Virus record (IMG/VR): IMGVR_UViG_3300044679_000013
Coordinates: 1-64,000 of that record
DNA from: a virus
Direction: 5' to 3' (one strand)
Length of the DNA: 64,000 nt
The notes below the pieces were generated by a model. That model searched no databases. It worked only from the letters and a program-made list of their open reading frames with translations, and had not been told where the DNA came from. Numbering within the stretch: position 1 is the first letter of the stretch; each line of letters starts with the position of its first letter. Below are positions 1-7,475 of the stretch, piece by piece. Position numbers and translations under genes: made by a program.

Positions 1-48
1 GCCGAGCCGTAAGTGGGCCAATAATGTTTTGTTTCTACCGGGATCGCA

Positions 49-834
49 ATGGAGACGAGTGTGAGGCCTTATTACGATCACGCTGGAATCCGAATTTACC
101 ACGGAGACTGCCGAGAAGTGTTGCCGCAACTCGAGGGGATCGCTTGCGCCGTCACCAGCCCGCCGTATAACCAGAAAATTTCAGAGTTTGGCGAGAGTGG
201 GATGCACAAGGAAACATCGTGGGTTTCAAAGATTTCCAGGGGTTACGCCGATTCGTTGCCAGAGGTTGAGTATCAGAGATGGCAGCTCGAGGTAATAGGC
301 CTTGTCGCGGGATGCCTGACGGATGATGGGAGTTTGTTCTACAACCACAAGATTAGATGGCGTGATGGAATCATGCTTCATCCGGTCATTTGGCTGGCGT
401 CTGCGCCGATGCGGCTTCGCCAAGAGATTATCTGGGCAAGAAATGGCAGTGTCACACTAAATGCTCGTATGTTCGCCCCATCAGAGGAACGGATTCTCTG
501 GTTCGCAAAAGGCCCAACTACTAAGTGGAATCAGGATTCCGTGGGGCGCATGAGTGTTTGGCGCATTGACCAATACGGGACGTTTGGCGCGGCTAGAACT
601 GGCGTGGCGGGGCATCCATGCGCGTTCCCATCCGAACTGCCCAAGCGATGCATAAAGGCAGTGACGGACGAATCAGATACGGTCCTCGATCCATTCTCTG
701 GATCAGGTACAACGCTCGAGGCGGCCAAGATTCTCGGACGAAACGCCATCGGAATCGAGATTGAAGAGAAGTACTGCGAGATCGCCGCAAAACGGCTCAG
801 TCAAGAAGTATTTCAGTTTGATGAGGTCAAGTAG
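49..834 (+). CDS. Site-specific DNA methyltransferase (N4-cytosine or N6-adenine)
   Basis: The 261-residue protein has the two diagnostic motifs of amino-methyltransferases. The catalytic TSPPY motif is at residues 36-40 and the S-adenosylmethionine-binding DPFSGSGTT motif is at about 214-222. With the catalytic motif first and the cofactor motif last, this is the beta-class order. The length fits a stand-alone phage methyltransferase with no specificity subunit, and no restriction endonuclease lies beside it. It probably marks phage DNA against host restriction. The chemistry (N4 or N6) and the target site cannot be read from the sequence. Confidence 0.93.
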   Translation: METSVRPYYDHAGIRIYHGDCREVLPQLEGIACAVTSPPYNQKISEFGESGMHKETSWVSKISRGYADSLPEVEYQRWQLEVIGLVAGCLTDDGSLFYNHKIRWRDGIMLHPVIWLASAPMRLRQEIIWARNGSVTLNARMFAPSEERILWFAKGPTTKWNQDSVGRMSVWRIDQYGTFGAARTGVAGHPCAFPSELPKRCIKAVTDESDTVLDPFSGSGTTLEAAKILGRNAIGIEIEEKYCEIAAKRLSQEVFQFDEVK

Positions 835-1311
835 ATGCTAGTCGCCGAAAGGATTCTCAATGAGCATACGTTGTACGTACCCGGATTGGTTAGAGAAAGC
901 CTATGCGGAATTCAAAGAACGCCAGAAGGTCCTACAGAGACGCATTCGCCCGCCGAAATCAAAGCCCTTCGTGCGGAAAACGAACCTGACTACGATCTGG
1001 TCGCTTATGAGCGAGAGCCAAGATGGAAAGAAATCCTTGAAGAAAGTTTGAGGCCGATTCCGCGATCCAATAGGGGACTAAGTAAACGTCCAATCAGGTC
1101 GGCATTGGCGCACAAAGTATTACTGAATCTATTGGACAGGGAGGGTCACGGAATTACTAGCTTACAGAATCAGATGGCGAGAATGCGGCAAAGACGGCGT
1201 AGGGCAGGGCTATGCATTTGTGGGGCGCAGAGAACGCTGGAATTTAAGACCTGTTCGGTGTGTCGAGAGATTAACAGGTTGAACCAGGGGGATAGGAGAA
1301 GCAATGGGTGA
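835..1311 (+). CDS. Zinc-knuckle protein with uncertain start
   Basis: The frame stays open from an ATG directly after the methyltransferase stop to a TGA that overlaps the next gene as ATGGGTGA. The C-terminal third is convincing: a basic segment, then CICG and CSVC pairs that would bind one zinc ion. The N-terminal part overlaps another good-looking frame (860-1051), so the true start may be a TTG at 1048 that overlaps the stop of that gene, or the ATG at 1174. Function is unknown. Confidence 0.5.
   Translation: MLVAERILNEHTLYVPGLVRESLCGIQRTPEGPTETHSPAEIKALRAENEPDYDLVAYEREPRWKEILEESLRPIPRSNRGLSKRPIRSALAHKVLLNLLDREGHGITSLQNQMARMRQRRRRAGLCICGAQRTLEFKTCSVCREINRLNQGDRRSNG
860..1051 (+). CDS. 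Small charged hypothetical protein
   Basis: This 63-residue frame starts at an ATG preceded by AAAGGA with a six-base spacer, which is a better ribosome site than the one for the overlapping frame at 835. Its composition is rich in Lys, Arg and Glu with regular hydrophobics, as in a folded small protein. Either this gene or the N-terminal part of the 835 frame is real, or both overlap. Function is unknown. Confidence 0.45.
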   Translation: MSIRCTYPDWLEKAYAEFKERQKVLQRRIRPPKSKPFVRKTNLTTIWSLMSESQDGKKSLKKV

Positions 1312-1453
1312 GACTTTGCGGATTTGCCAGCACTTTTGGCGAACAGTAGAACGCAGTGGTAAGTGGGTTACGGAGTGCGAAACATGCGGTCAACCAGCTC
1401 CGCCAGAACTGCAAGGCGGCAATGTTCCGGCGGGAACATTAGCCCTATTATAG
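1304..1453 (+). CDS. 49-residue zinc-knuckle protein
   Basis: The ATG overlaps the stop of the preceding gene and is preceded by AGGAGAA. The product has a single CETC pair plus an upstream Cys and His (residues 8 and 10) that could complete a zinc site. It is one of many short CxxC proteins in this arm. Function is unknown. Confidence 0.6.
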   Translation: MGETLRICQHFWRTVERSGKWVTECETCGQPAPPELQGGNVPAGTLALL

Positions 1454-1472
1454 GCGATTTAAGAGGCACTGA

Positions 1473-1727
1473 ATGGCAAAGGCTCACTTAGTAGCTCGGG
1501 AGCAAAACTTGGTCAGTAACGCGCCCTGTGACGCGCTGTGTGGCATCCAGATTGAGAATTCCAAAGTGCTCTATCTCTGGGATGAGGCGGAAATGGGAAC
1601 CTTGCTTTCTCCGCCAAGGGGGATATGTGCCGAATGCGGGCGAATCCTGCCGAGTTTGAATGGGCCGAAATACTACATTTACGGCGTGGCTGAGGCTAAG
1701 AGGTTAAGGGTAGGAGAATCAGAATGA
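1473..1727 (+). CDS. Hypothetical protein with CAEC motif
   Basis: The 84-residue product contains two cysteines near residues 19-23 and a CAEC pair near 52-55, consistent with one zinc site. Its stop overlaps the ATG of the HAD gene in an ATGA junction, so the two are likely translationally coupled. No family is recognised. Confidence 0.7.
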   Translation: MAKAHLVAREQNLVSNAPCDALCGIQIENSKVLYLWDEAEMGTLLSPPRGICAECGRILPSLNGPKYYIYGVAEAKRLRVGESE

Positions 1728-2164
1728 TTTACATCTTCGATATTGACGGAACTTTGGCCGATTGTTCGCATCGGCTGCACTTCATTCAGCAAAAGCCTGC
1801 GGATTGGGACTCATTTTTCGCTGCCTGCGCTGCCGATATGCCTATTCCAGAAGTCACGGCTATTTTGCGATCTCTACGCTTGAATGGACATACGGTTGTC
1901 CTCTCATCAGGGCGGAGCGATGCTGTACGCGTTCAGACGCAGAAATGGATGCGTGACCTGAAAATCGAATTCAGCGGATTGTACATGCGAAAGGCGGGCG
2001 ACCACCGCGAGGATTGCGTGGTCAAAGCCGAATTGCTGGAGCAAATCCTGCTGGACTGGAGCAATCAAGATATTGGAGGAGTGTTCGAGGATCGCCAGCA
2101 AGTCGTGGATATGTACCGCGCTAAAGGACTCAGGGTGTTCCAAGTTGCGAAAGGTGATTTCTGA
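1724..2164 (+). CDS. HAD-family phosphatase, polynucleotide 3'-phosphatase-like
   Basis: The protein has the HAD motifs in order: DIDGT at residues 6-10 (nucleophile and general acid Asp), SGR near residue 62, a Lys near 100, and an EDR acidic motif near 122. The 146-residue length and sequence match the stand-alone phosphatase half of phage T4 polynucleotide kinase; the kinase domain is absent. A likely role is removing 3'-phosphates from nucleic acid ends or trimming nucleotides. The substrate assignment rests on resemblance, not on a substrate-specific motif. Confidence 0.85.
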   Translation: MIYIFDIDGTLADCSHRLHFIQQKPADWDSFFAACAADMPIPEVTAILRSLRLNGHTVVLSSGRSDAVRVQTQKWMRDLKIEFSGLYMRKAGDHREDCVVKAELLEQILLDWSNQDIGGVFEDRQQVVDMYRAKGLRVFQVAKGDF

Positions 2165-2165
2165 G

Positions 2166-2570
2166 ATGATCCGCCAACGGAAGCCCATCGCGAGAAGTCT
2201 TAAGCCTATCCGTAAGCGTAGAAAGGCCAAGAAATCGAGTCTGCGCTATGAAGTCATTGACGGTAAATATCGGAAGTATCCCGATGGGCGATTGGTCGCG
2301 CAGAACACGCCGAAGGGCGAACTATGGTACTGGGAGCAAACGGTTTTGATGGCAGATCGCCAAAAGTGGATATGCGGCATCTGCCAAAGTCCGGTCAGAA
2401 TGCACTACTGGACGCGAGATGGCGCCACGTTTCAACACGGCGATGGGCGAGGCATGGGCGGAGCACGAAGGAATGACGACATTAACGCGGCAGGAAATTG
2501 CGCTGCTCACTGGGACTGCAATTCAGAACTTGGAAGTAAACGACTTCAACTCACAAAGGAGACTCAATGA
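2166..2570 (+). CDS. HNH-endonuclease-like protein
   Basis: The start chosen is the ATG at 2166, four bases after AAAGGTGATT and the HAD stop; the frame is open further upstream, inside the HAD gene. After a very basic N-terminus (residues 1-30), the protein carries a CGIC pair, then a QHGDGRGMGGARR segment, and later AHWDCNSELGSKR. Together these resemble the His-Asn-zinc scaffold of phage HNH nucleases. No intron or intein context is seen. It could act as a free-standing nuclease. The canonical second zinc CxxC is not obvious. Confidence 0.7.
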   Translation: MIRQRKPIARSLKPIRKRRKAKKSSLRYEVIDGKYRKYPDGRLVAQNTPKGELWYWEQTVLMADRQKWICGICQSPVRMHYWTRDGATFQHGDGRGMGGARRNDDINAAGNCAAHWDCNSELGSKRLQLTKETQ

Positions 2571-2914
2571 AACTGAATAAGCTCTATCTCGGACTCGTCG
2601 CGCTAATCCTGATCGGCGGCGGGGCAGGATTTTATTACCACACTCATTCGGCGGCTCCAGCTTATCACTGCCTAGCTGGACCAAACGAACAATGCGCTAC
2701 TGAGGAGTGGTACTCAGAACTCCAAGACCTGCAAGCACTGAATAAGAAATACTCTCCGCCTGCCGACGTTCAAAAGCAGATGAAAGAAAAACTAGCTTTA
2801 CTTCAAAGCACCGTCCCAGCGGGATATGACTGGAACGATCAGAAGAAAGTATTTGTGAAGAGAGCTGCGCCGCCATCTTTAACTCAGCCAGTTCCTTCTC
2901 AGCCAGCGAAATAG
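2567..2914 (+). CDS. Membrane-anchored small protein
   Basis: The ATG overlaps the stop of the HNH gene (ATGA). Residues 6-24 form one hydrophobic transmembrane or signal segment, followed by an exported region with two Cys (35 and 43), a short helical stretch, and a Pro-rich C-terminus. It begins a run of envelope proteins up to 4419. Function is unknown. Confidence 0.7.
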   Translation: MKLNKLYLGLVALILIGGGAGFYYHTHSAAPAYHCLAGPNEQCATEEWYSELQDLQALNKKYSPPADVQKQMKEKLALLQSTVPAGYDWNDQKKVFVKRAAPPSLTQPVPSQPAK

Positions 2915-2922
2915 GAGCCAAA

Positions 2923-3087
2923 ATGAGTGAGCGGGAAAAAACTGCTGCGATGCTGTTAGTTGCTTGGGGTTATGGCGGATTGGCCGCGCTATTTGTGGCC
3001 CTACACGCTTTTGTTCCGTTCACATTCGTTTGCTTTAGTGGGCTAATTTTAGGCATGTGGATCGCCGCTCGAAAGACAAAGGACTGA
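2923..3087 (+). CDS. 54-residue two-pass membrane protein
   Basis: An ATG follows AGGAGCCAAA. The product has two hydrophobic segments (about residues 9-28 and 30-47) and a basic C-terminal tail, the layout of a small inner-membrane protein. The stop is one base before the next ATG. It could be holin-like but is far from the recognisable lysis genes. Confidence 0.6.
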   Translation: MSEREKTAAMLLVAWGYGGLAALFVALHAFVPFTFVCFSGLILGMWIAARKTKD

Positions 3088-3088
3088 C

Positions 3089-3427
3089 ATGAGAACTCTT
3101 TACTTACTTTTCTTCTCTCTGTTACTGGTGGGATGTGGGAGAACGAAGCCGAAGCCTCAGAAGAATGGGGTTGCTGGTTACGCTACAGGTAATGAATGGA
3201 TTTTAGTCAACCCAGTTCCGGCTGGCGAGTCTGGCTATCGGCATCTCATGGGACTCCTCGACAAACACTGCAAGCTCAATACATGTGAGCGACTGATCGA
3301 CAACTCAACCTGCTACACGATAAAGGGAGTGCCCAGCCCGCCTCCTCCTATCTGTGCGGCGACCCGTGATGGTGCGGCGGAACTAACTGCCGAATGGATC
3401 GATACACATCTACCCCAAACTAACTAA
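3089..3427 (+). CDS. Putative lipoprotein
   Basis: The N-terminus is a short hydrophobic segment ending in the lipobox LVGC at residues 13-16, so the mature protein should be lipid-anchored at Cys16. The remainder (to 112 residues) has four more Cys that may form disulphides in the periplasm. It sits among other envelope genes. Superinfection exclusion is one possible role, but nothing in the sequence proves it. Confidence 0.7.
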   Translation: MRTLYLLFFSLLLVGCGRTKPKPQKNGVAGYATGNEWILVNPVPAGESGYRHLMGLLDKHCKLNTCERLIDNSTCYTIKGVPSPPPPICAATRDGAAELTAEWIDTHLPQTN

Positions 3428-3446
3428 ATGGAAAAGGAGAAATGAG

Positions 3447-3725
3447 ATGAAGAAAGCATTAGTGATTCTGGGAGCGCTCGTATTTCTTGCGGCGGGGAAG
3501 GAGCCGACTGTGCGCGTCGAGAATTCGGGAATGCTGTTTATTGGCAGCACGAAGATAACGCTTCCACCCAACCTTGCGGTCTTTCAGGATTCCAAGACTG
3601 GCGACGTTAACCTGCAATTTGTGCCTGGCGGTCAATGCAACAAAGATACAGAAAAAATGATTGGCATTGATTGGGCGGGTAGGCCGATCTGCGTTCCCGA
3701 AGGCACGGCAGCCTTTACCAAGTAA
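3447..3725 (+). CDS. Small exported protein
   Basis: A strong AAAGGAGAAATGAG ribosome site precedes the ATG. Residues 1-17 form a signal peptide with probable cleavage near Ala-Gly-Lys, leaving a mature protein of about 75 residues with two Cys in the C-terminal half. No family is recognised. Confidence 0.7.
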   Translation: MKKALVILGALVFLAAGKEPTVRVENSGMLFIGSTKITLPPNLAVFQDSKTGDVNLQFVPGGQCNKDTEKMIGIDWAGRPICVPEGTAAFTK

Positions 3726-3765
3726 CTCGGAGATTTTGAAAGTAATCCATTAAAGGAGAAACAAA

Positions 3766-4419
3766 TTGAAACAAATCTGTCAGAATGTCAACTGGAAGCG
3801 TTTTATCCGCATCTTTGCCGTATTGGCAATGGCGGAAAGCTGTCTCCTTCTCGCTGGCTGCACTTCGGCCTGGATCGGCGCCGTCAGTGGGCTACTCCCT
3901 GGCGTATTAGGTGTTGTCGATGCTGTTGTAGCCTTCGTTGGCTCACTTGAAGGGAAAACAGTTTCCCCAGCAACTTATTCCACCATCCAGAAATGGCAGC
4001 AGAACATTGCCACGGAAATCGCCAACGCTCAAACCATTATTGCCTCCATCAAGCAGCAGGCGACGGCTGGATTGCTGACACAATTCCAAACGGCCATGCA
4101 GGCTGTCGTCCAGCAATTCAACAGCATTCTCAGCGGTGTAGACGTGACCGACTCGGCAACTGTGGCTAAACTGACTCAGTTCTTGGCCCTCGGAGTTGCA
4201 GCAGTGCAGGCTGTTCTCGCTCTGGTCCCGATGGCTGCGGCCAAACTGGCTGCCCACGCTTCCGACGAAGAAATGCAGCACTACGATAAACTGGCGGCCA
4301 AGAGCACAGAGAACGCCGTAAAGGTTATGAAAGAAACCTACGCGGACATCGTTTCCGAGCATACGGCCAGTGCAGACGTGAATGCAGCGTTAGACGCTTT
4401 GCCTAAAAAGCTGGCGTAA
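3766..4419 (+). CDS. Putative lipoprotein, helical, TTG start
   Basis: The start is a TTG eight bases after AAAGGAG, the only good initiation signal here. The lipobox LLAGC lies at about residues 28-32 after a hydrophobic segment. The mature part (about 185 residues) is Ala- and Gln-rich and mostly helical, with a further hydrophobic stretch near residues 35-55. It is the longest of the envelope proteins in this arm. Function is unknown. Confidence 0.7.
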   Translation: MKQICQNVNWKRFIRIFAVLAMAESCLLLAGCTSAWIGAVSGLLPGVLGVVDAVVAFVGSLEGKTVSPATYSTIQKWQQNIATEIANAQTIIASIKQQATAGLLTQFQTAMQAVVQQFNSILSGVDVTDSATVAKLTQFLALGVAAVQAVLALVPMAAAKLAAHASDEEMQHYDKLAAKSTENAVKVMKETYADIVSEHTASADVNAALDALPKKLA

Positions 4420-4427
4420 AAAGTTCG

Positions 4428-4667
4428 GTGCGGCGACGGTTTCACCCACAACCGGAGAGTAAAAGGGAATTGCCGGGTACTCTGATCGCCGCCGATAAGA
4501 GCGTGGAATATTCGCCGCACCGATTCAATTGGCACTATGCTCCTGTGCATGGTCCGATTTCTGGCGGTGATCGACCATATCAACGTTGGTGCCAATGGTG
4601 CGGAATGCGAGAAAGTTACCGTTACGATCCGCGCAAACCATTGAGCGGTCCGTTGAGTGTCAAGTAA
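4428..4667 (+). CDS. Small CxxC protein
   Basis: This 79-residue frame starts with GTG and has no clear Shine-Dalgarno; a TTG at 4470 is an alternative start. It has one CQWC pair near the C-terminus with nearby His residues, like other zinc-knuckle proteins in this arm. Confidence 0.5.
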   Translation: MRRRFHPQPESKRELPGTLIAADKSVEYSPHRFNWHYAPVHGPISGGDRPYQRWCQWCGMRESYRYDPRKPLSGPLSVK

Positions 4668-4778
4668 TTTATATTTCCTTTGCCTGCAACACGACATTGC
4701 TCGTAACCGCATGAACATTGGCTAAAACCATGATTCGGAAAAATTCGGATGAGAAAATAGATGCAGGAGGAAATACAA

Positions 4779-4886
4779 ATGCGCGACATGACAAAACGAC
4801 AATTCCGAGAGGCGCTGAAGCGGCATAGCATGGTCGAGGCCGGATTCATGGGCTACGTCAATGTCAATGTTCCCGGCCACCAATGA
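4779..4886 (+). CDS. 35-residue hypothetical protein
   Basis: CAGGAGGAAATACAA gives a very strong ribosome site before the ATG. The peptide is basic, begins with MTKRQFREALKRH after a second Met, and ends in a Gly-Tyr-Val motif. I recall similar tiny proteins in other phage accessory arms, but no function is known. Confidence 0.6.
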   Translation: MRDMTKRQFREALKRHSMVEAGFMGYVNVNVPGHQ

Positions 4887-4895
4887 GGAACAACC

Positions 4896-5123
4896 ATGAC
4901 TACAATCCATAATGAGGACTTCTCTCCAGCCTTGCGCCGACTCATGGAAGGGAAGGGACAGTCTAGCCCAACTACGGTTCTATGCGTCCAGCCAATTAAT
5001 AGAGGAGCCGCTTTGTGTTATGAGGAACTGAGCGAGAAGGGTGTATGTCCGGTACATGGGCGGCAATGGAAGTACGTTGGAGCAGTCAGAAGGAGAAAAC
5101 TTAGGGGGCTGACACATGGATAA
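4896..5123 (+). CDS. 75-residue hypothetical protein
   Basis: The ATG follows a GAGGAACAACC ribosome site only a few bases after the previous stop. Three Cys residues are scattered and do not form a classic CxxC pair. The C-terminus is basic. Its stop lies within the first of five 27-bp hairpin repeats. Confidence 0.6.
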   Translation: MTTIHNEDFSPALRRLMEGKGQSSPTTVLCVQPINRGAALCYEELSEKGVCPVHGRQWKYVGAVRRRKLRGLTHG

Positions 5124-5137
5124 CGATACCGCTGGTC
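5111..5137 (+). repeat. 27-bp hairpin repeat, copy 1 (degenerate left arm)
   Basis: This copy keeps the right arm ACCGCTGGTC exactly and the central ATAACGAT, but its left arm is GACACATGGA, so pairing is partial. It lies between the genes ending at 5123 and starting at 5178. The other copies are at 5446, 6036, 58003 and 59135. Confidence 0.6.
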
Positions 5138-5177
5138 ATTGCGAAAAAGTAGGCTAGTTTTTCTAAACGGAGGAAGC

Positions 5178-5447
5178 ATGGCAGAACGCGAATTGCAGTC
5201 TGTTCAGTATTGGCTTGCCGAGTTAGACCAGTACGGCAACCCTACGTTAATTGATGGAGCGCATTCGGACGCACAAGGCGCTAACCGCGCCGCATATCTC
5301 ATTACGGCAATGCGACTAGGGAAGCCTGACCGGGCCTTTGCCGTGGCGAAAGTGGAACTGTACACGTGCAAACCAAGCGCGGCGGGCGTAAATCTCGAAG
5401 CAGTCCGAACCATCAATCAAGCTAAGGGCCGTTACGCAGGCAAGTGA
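5178..5447 (+). CDS. Hypothetical protein
   Basis: The start is taken at the ATG preceded by ACGGAGGAAGC; the frame is open further upstream but without a ribosome site. The 89-residue product is an alpha/beta-looking soluble protein with one Cys. No family is recognised. Its last codon and stop touch hairpin repeat copy 2. Confidence 0.7.
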   Translation: MAERELQSVQYWLAELDQYGNPTLIDGAHSDAQGANRAAYLITAMRLGKPDRAFAVAKVELYTCKPSAAGVNLEAVRTINQAKGRYAGK

Positions 5448-5472
5448 CCAGCGGTTCACAAGACCGCTGGTC
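5446..5472 (+). repeat. 27-bp hairpin repeat, copy 2 (perfect 10-bp arms)
   Basis: GACCAGCGGT and ACCGCTGGTC are perfect inverted arms around a seven-base loop, TTCACAA with minor ambiguity at the arm edge. AAAAAGGAAAG follows directly, and then the ATG at 5486, so the hairpin would sit immediately upstream of the Shine-Dalgarno. Confidence 0.85.
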
Positions 5473-5485
5473 AAAAAGGAAAGTT

Positions 5486-5728
5486 ATGGAACTCCACGTC
5501 ACGCCCGACGAATTCAGTAGATTAAAGGATTGGTCATTGCTTCACGAGTCCGAGTTTTTGGGCAAAGTCTATTCTCGCTGGCCGTGGCTTCGCGATAATC
5601 CGATCGGGGCAACGGTTCAAATCATTGTGGATTGGCGTCGCCCACAACCGAAGCGTGTATTCGACAACTGGCCGGATGGCTCCATTGTCACCCCTCGCAA
5701 GAACGGGGATGGGACATGGCGCTACTGA
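5486..5728 (+). CDS. Hypothetical protein
   Basis: The ATG at 5486 follows AAAAAGGAAAGTT and is preferred to a GTG at 5444, which would put hairpin repeat copy 2 inside the coding region. The 80-residue product is Trp-rich (seven Trp) and acidic to neutral. Function is unknown. Confidence 0.7.
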   Translation: MELHVTPDEFSRLKDWSLLHESEFLGKVYSRWPWLRDNPIGATVQIIVDWRRPQPKRVFDNWPDGSIVTPRKNGDGTWRY

Positions 5729-5746
5729 TCCAAAAGGGAGAGATTA

Positions 5747-6037
5747 ATGCGAAACACAGGACGAACTTCCGCCATGCTTCACCGAGCAGTAGCGGCGGCG
5801 TTGGAAGGTAAGCGCGTGATGGTGGTTGCAGCAACTTGGGATCAGGCCAAGCAGATGTATGAACGAGTTGCAAACATGCAAACCCCCAAAGACGCCCACA
5901 GAGTAAAGTTGACACTCGATTACGGAGAAACAGGGCGTTTAGTATTCGTCGCAGATTCCCGCTGGCGAGACCATGAGCGCGGTTGGGCGGGAGACATTGT
6001 AGTAGATCACTACGCTTTCGAAAATAGCTGGCGCTGA
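5747..6037 (+). CDS. Short ATPase-like or helicase-fragment-like protein
   Basis: The 96-residue product starts with a GRTSAML segment, then EGKRVMVVAAT, and ends with GDIVVDHYAFE. The order resembles the first strand-loop-helix and the acidic strand of a P-loop ATPase squeezed into under 100 residues. A full GxxxxGK[ST] Walker A is absent, so catalysis is doubtful. I recall such short proteins from other phages. It could be a nucleotide-binding remnant. Confidence 0.6.
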   Translation: MRNTGRTSAMLHRAVAAALEGKRVMVVAATWDQAKQMYERVANMQTPKDAHRVKLTLDYGETGRLVFVADSRWRDHERGWAGDIVVDHYAFENSWR

Positions 6038-6062
6038 CGCGCGGTTAACGAGACCGCTGGTC
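6036..6062 (+). repeat. 27-bp hairpin repeat, copy 3
   Basis: The left arm GACGCGCGGT pairs with ACCGCTGGTC at 8 of 10 positions around TAACGAG. AAAGGAGG and the ATG at 6074 follow within 12 bases, so the element again abuts a ribosome site. Confidence 0.8.
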
Positions 6063-6073
6063 AAAGGAGGATT

Positions 6074-6436
6074 ATGGGCTACACGTTGCTATCTGAGACG
6101 CGACCGAAGGCACGCAAGGACCACCGCTGCATTTGGTGCGGTCAGAAGATAGTGAAAGGGGAGCACTACGTTGCTGAGCGTTCCGTGTTCGATGGTGATA
6201 TGCAGAACCACCACTGGCACAATGAGTGCTTGTCGGACGCCAGAAGTACCCAAGAAGATTATGAACGGATTTTTGTCTACGAAGCATCGCACGAAATAGT
6301 TCAACGAGGAGATGGTGGTTATGCAAATGAAGCTAAGGAAGTTTCGCCTATTCGCGGACGATGGCAGTACATCCATCAATATCAGTGTGACGGTCATGCC
6401 CAACGAAGGTTACGCTCTCGAAGAGCACGAACTTGA
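6074..6436 (+). CDS. Zinc-binding hypothetical protein
   Basis: AAAGGAGGATT precedes the ATG. The first 80 residues carry a CIWC pair, then a NHHWHNEC segment, which together look like one zinc site of the type found in many phage proteins. The last 35 residues overlap the next gene by about 115 bases and look like out-of-frame sequence, so the ancestral stop may have been lost. Confidence 0.65.
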   Translation: MGYTLLSETRPKARKDHRCIWCGQKIVKGEHYVAERSVFDGDMQNHHWHNECLSDARSTQEDYERIFVYEASHEIVQRGDGGYANEAKEVSPIRGRWQYIHQYQCDGHAQRRLRSRRART

Positions 6437-6566
6437 TCAGTTTGCAAAGGTAACTGCGCGGCGCATCGCGGAAGTGCTTCCCGGTTTGCCATTTTCAGAC
6501 TTTGGCATCGAAAATACGCGCATTGAACCTGCCGCGACCAAGCAAGCCGTGTCACCTAGAAAATAA
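6321..6566 (+). CDS. Hypothetical protein
   Basis: The start is placed at the ATG nine bases after GAGGAG; an ATG at 6312 is in frame but too close to that site. The 81-residue product has a regular strand-helix pattern without Cys. It overlaps the 3' end of the preceding gene. Function is unknown. Confidence 0.65.
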   Translation: MQMKLRKFRLFADDGSTSINISVTVMPNEGYALEEHELDQFAKVTARRIAEVLPGLPFSDFGIENTRIEPAATKQAVSPRK

Positions 6567-6590
6567 TGGGTCCGAGGAGGGCAAGAAGAG

Positions 6591-6824
6591 ATGACCACGA
6601 TTAAGTATCATCCTGATCCCGAAATCAACGAACAGGTAGTCAAGGATGCGGTAGCGGCGGAAGTATCCGATTTAGCTGCCGGGTTCCCGCCAAGGCGATG
6701 GATTTGCCAGTGCGGAGCCAGTCACTCTCGCGGATGGTTTATGTCGGAGGGCGTGCACCGATGCTTAAAATGCGGCTACGTCGGCGAAGGCGGAGTGATG
6801 GTTGACGCCGGGGAGCGCCCGTGA
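6591..6824 (+). CDS. Zinc-ribbon protein
   Basis: The 77-residue product has CQCG and CLKCG knuckles separated by 18 residues with a His just before the second pair, which is a clear zinc ribbon. It may bind nucleic acid or act as an adaptor. It is one of the best zinc motifs in this arm. Confidence 0.75.
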   Translation: MTTIKYHPDPEINEQVVKDAVAAEVSDLAAGFPPRRWICQCGASHSRGWFMSEGVHRCLKCGYVGEGGVMVDAGERP

Positions 6825-6827
6825 ATA

Positions 6828-6846
6828 GGAAGGGAGACTGAGATGA
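6828..6846 (+). repeat. 19-bp repeated translation-start cassette, copy 1
   Basis: The 19 bases GGAAGGGAGACTGAGATGA here are repeated exactly at 7221-7239. Each copy contains the ribosome site and the first bases of a gene (starts at 6843 and 7236), so a whole initiation region was duplicated. Confidence 0.8.
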
Positions 6847-7214
6847 GCTACCTAGAAGAGAACGGCCGCGCCATTCACATTCGAGCACAACGGGCTGGCG
6901 AAAAACCGGTTTATCGAAAGGTGTTTCTGATAGAGGAATTTCTTGACACTTCAACGCGCTGGACCTTTGACCCTACCTCGCACCCGTATGAATCTCGCGG
7001 CGAAGCAGAGAGGCGCAGGCAGCATCTCCAGAACGAGTATCCGTGGGCCGCATTCCGCGTCGTCTCGGGCGAGGTTAGCCACAAGAAAACGCCGGGCGGA
7101 ACATACGGAAGAAGGCGTCGCAGGGTCCCAGAATGTATCGCGTGCGGACAACCTCTGGCGGAGCATTCCAAAGAACAAAACGAACACTGTGCAGGCGCGT
7201 CTAGGAAGGGATAG
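6843..7214 (+). CDS. Hypothetical protein with C-terminal CxxC motif
   Basis: The 123-residue product has a basic middle (Arg run near 95-99) and a C-terminal CIACGQPLAEH segment followed by HC, a possible zinc site. Translation starts from the repeated cassette at 6828. No family is recognised. Confidence 0.7.
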   Translation: MSYLEENGRAIHIRAQRAGEKPVYRKVFLIEEFLDTSTRWTFDPTSHPYESRGEAERRRQHLQNEYPWAAFRVVSGEVSHKKTPGGTYGRRRRRVPECIACGQPLAEHSKEQNEHCAGASRKG

Positions 7215-7220
7215 AGACTC

Positions 7221-7239
7221 GGAAGGGAGACTGAGATGA
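7221..7239 (+). repeat. 19-bp repeated translation-start cassette, copy 2
   Basis: This is an exact copy of the cassette at 6828-6846 and ends in the start codon region of the gene at 7236. Confidence 0.8.
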
Positions 7240-7433
7240 CAACTTGGAACCATATGATCTGTCCGAGATGTGGACACGACTTTTATGTGGATGCCGCCTA
7301 CGGTCGTTGCGATGCCTGCCAGTGTACGTTTTACGCTGGGCAATCTGCGACTTCCATGAGGCGCACGCCTGCACCTGTCAATTCATTCAAGATCACGGCA
7401 CCTAATGCAAAGAACTGGTATTACACAGGATAA
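7236..7433 (+). CDS. Zinc-ribbon protein
   Basis: The 65-residue product has CPRCG and CDACQ knuckles 13 residues apart, a compact zinc ribbon, followed by a disordered-looking tail. It starts from the second repeated initiation cassette. Confidence 0.75.
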   Translation: MTTWNHMICPRCGHDFYVDAAYGRCDACQCTFYAGQSATSMRRTPAPVNSFKITAPNAKNWYYTG

Positions 7434-7447
7434 TCGTGGCTGCTCCC

Positions 7448-7464
7448 TCGGATCGGCCCACGGA
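7448..7464 (+). repeat. 17-bp direct repeat, copy 1
   Basis: TCGGATCGGCCCACGGA occurs here before the start at 7476 and again at 7740-7756 before the start at 7763. The second copy lies inside the end of the gene at 7476, so the duplication spans coding and initiation sequence. Confidence 0.75.
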
Positions 7465-7475
7465 CAAATAATTCA

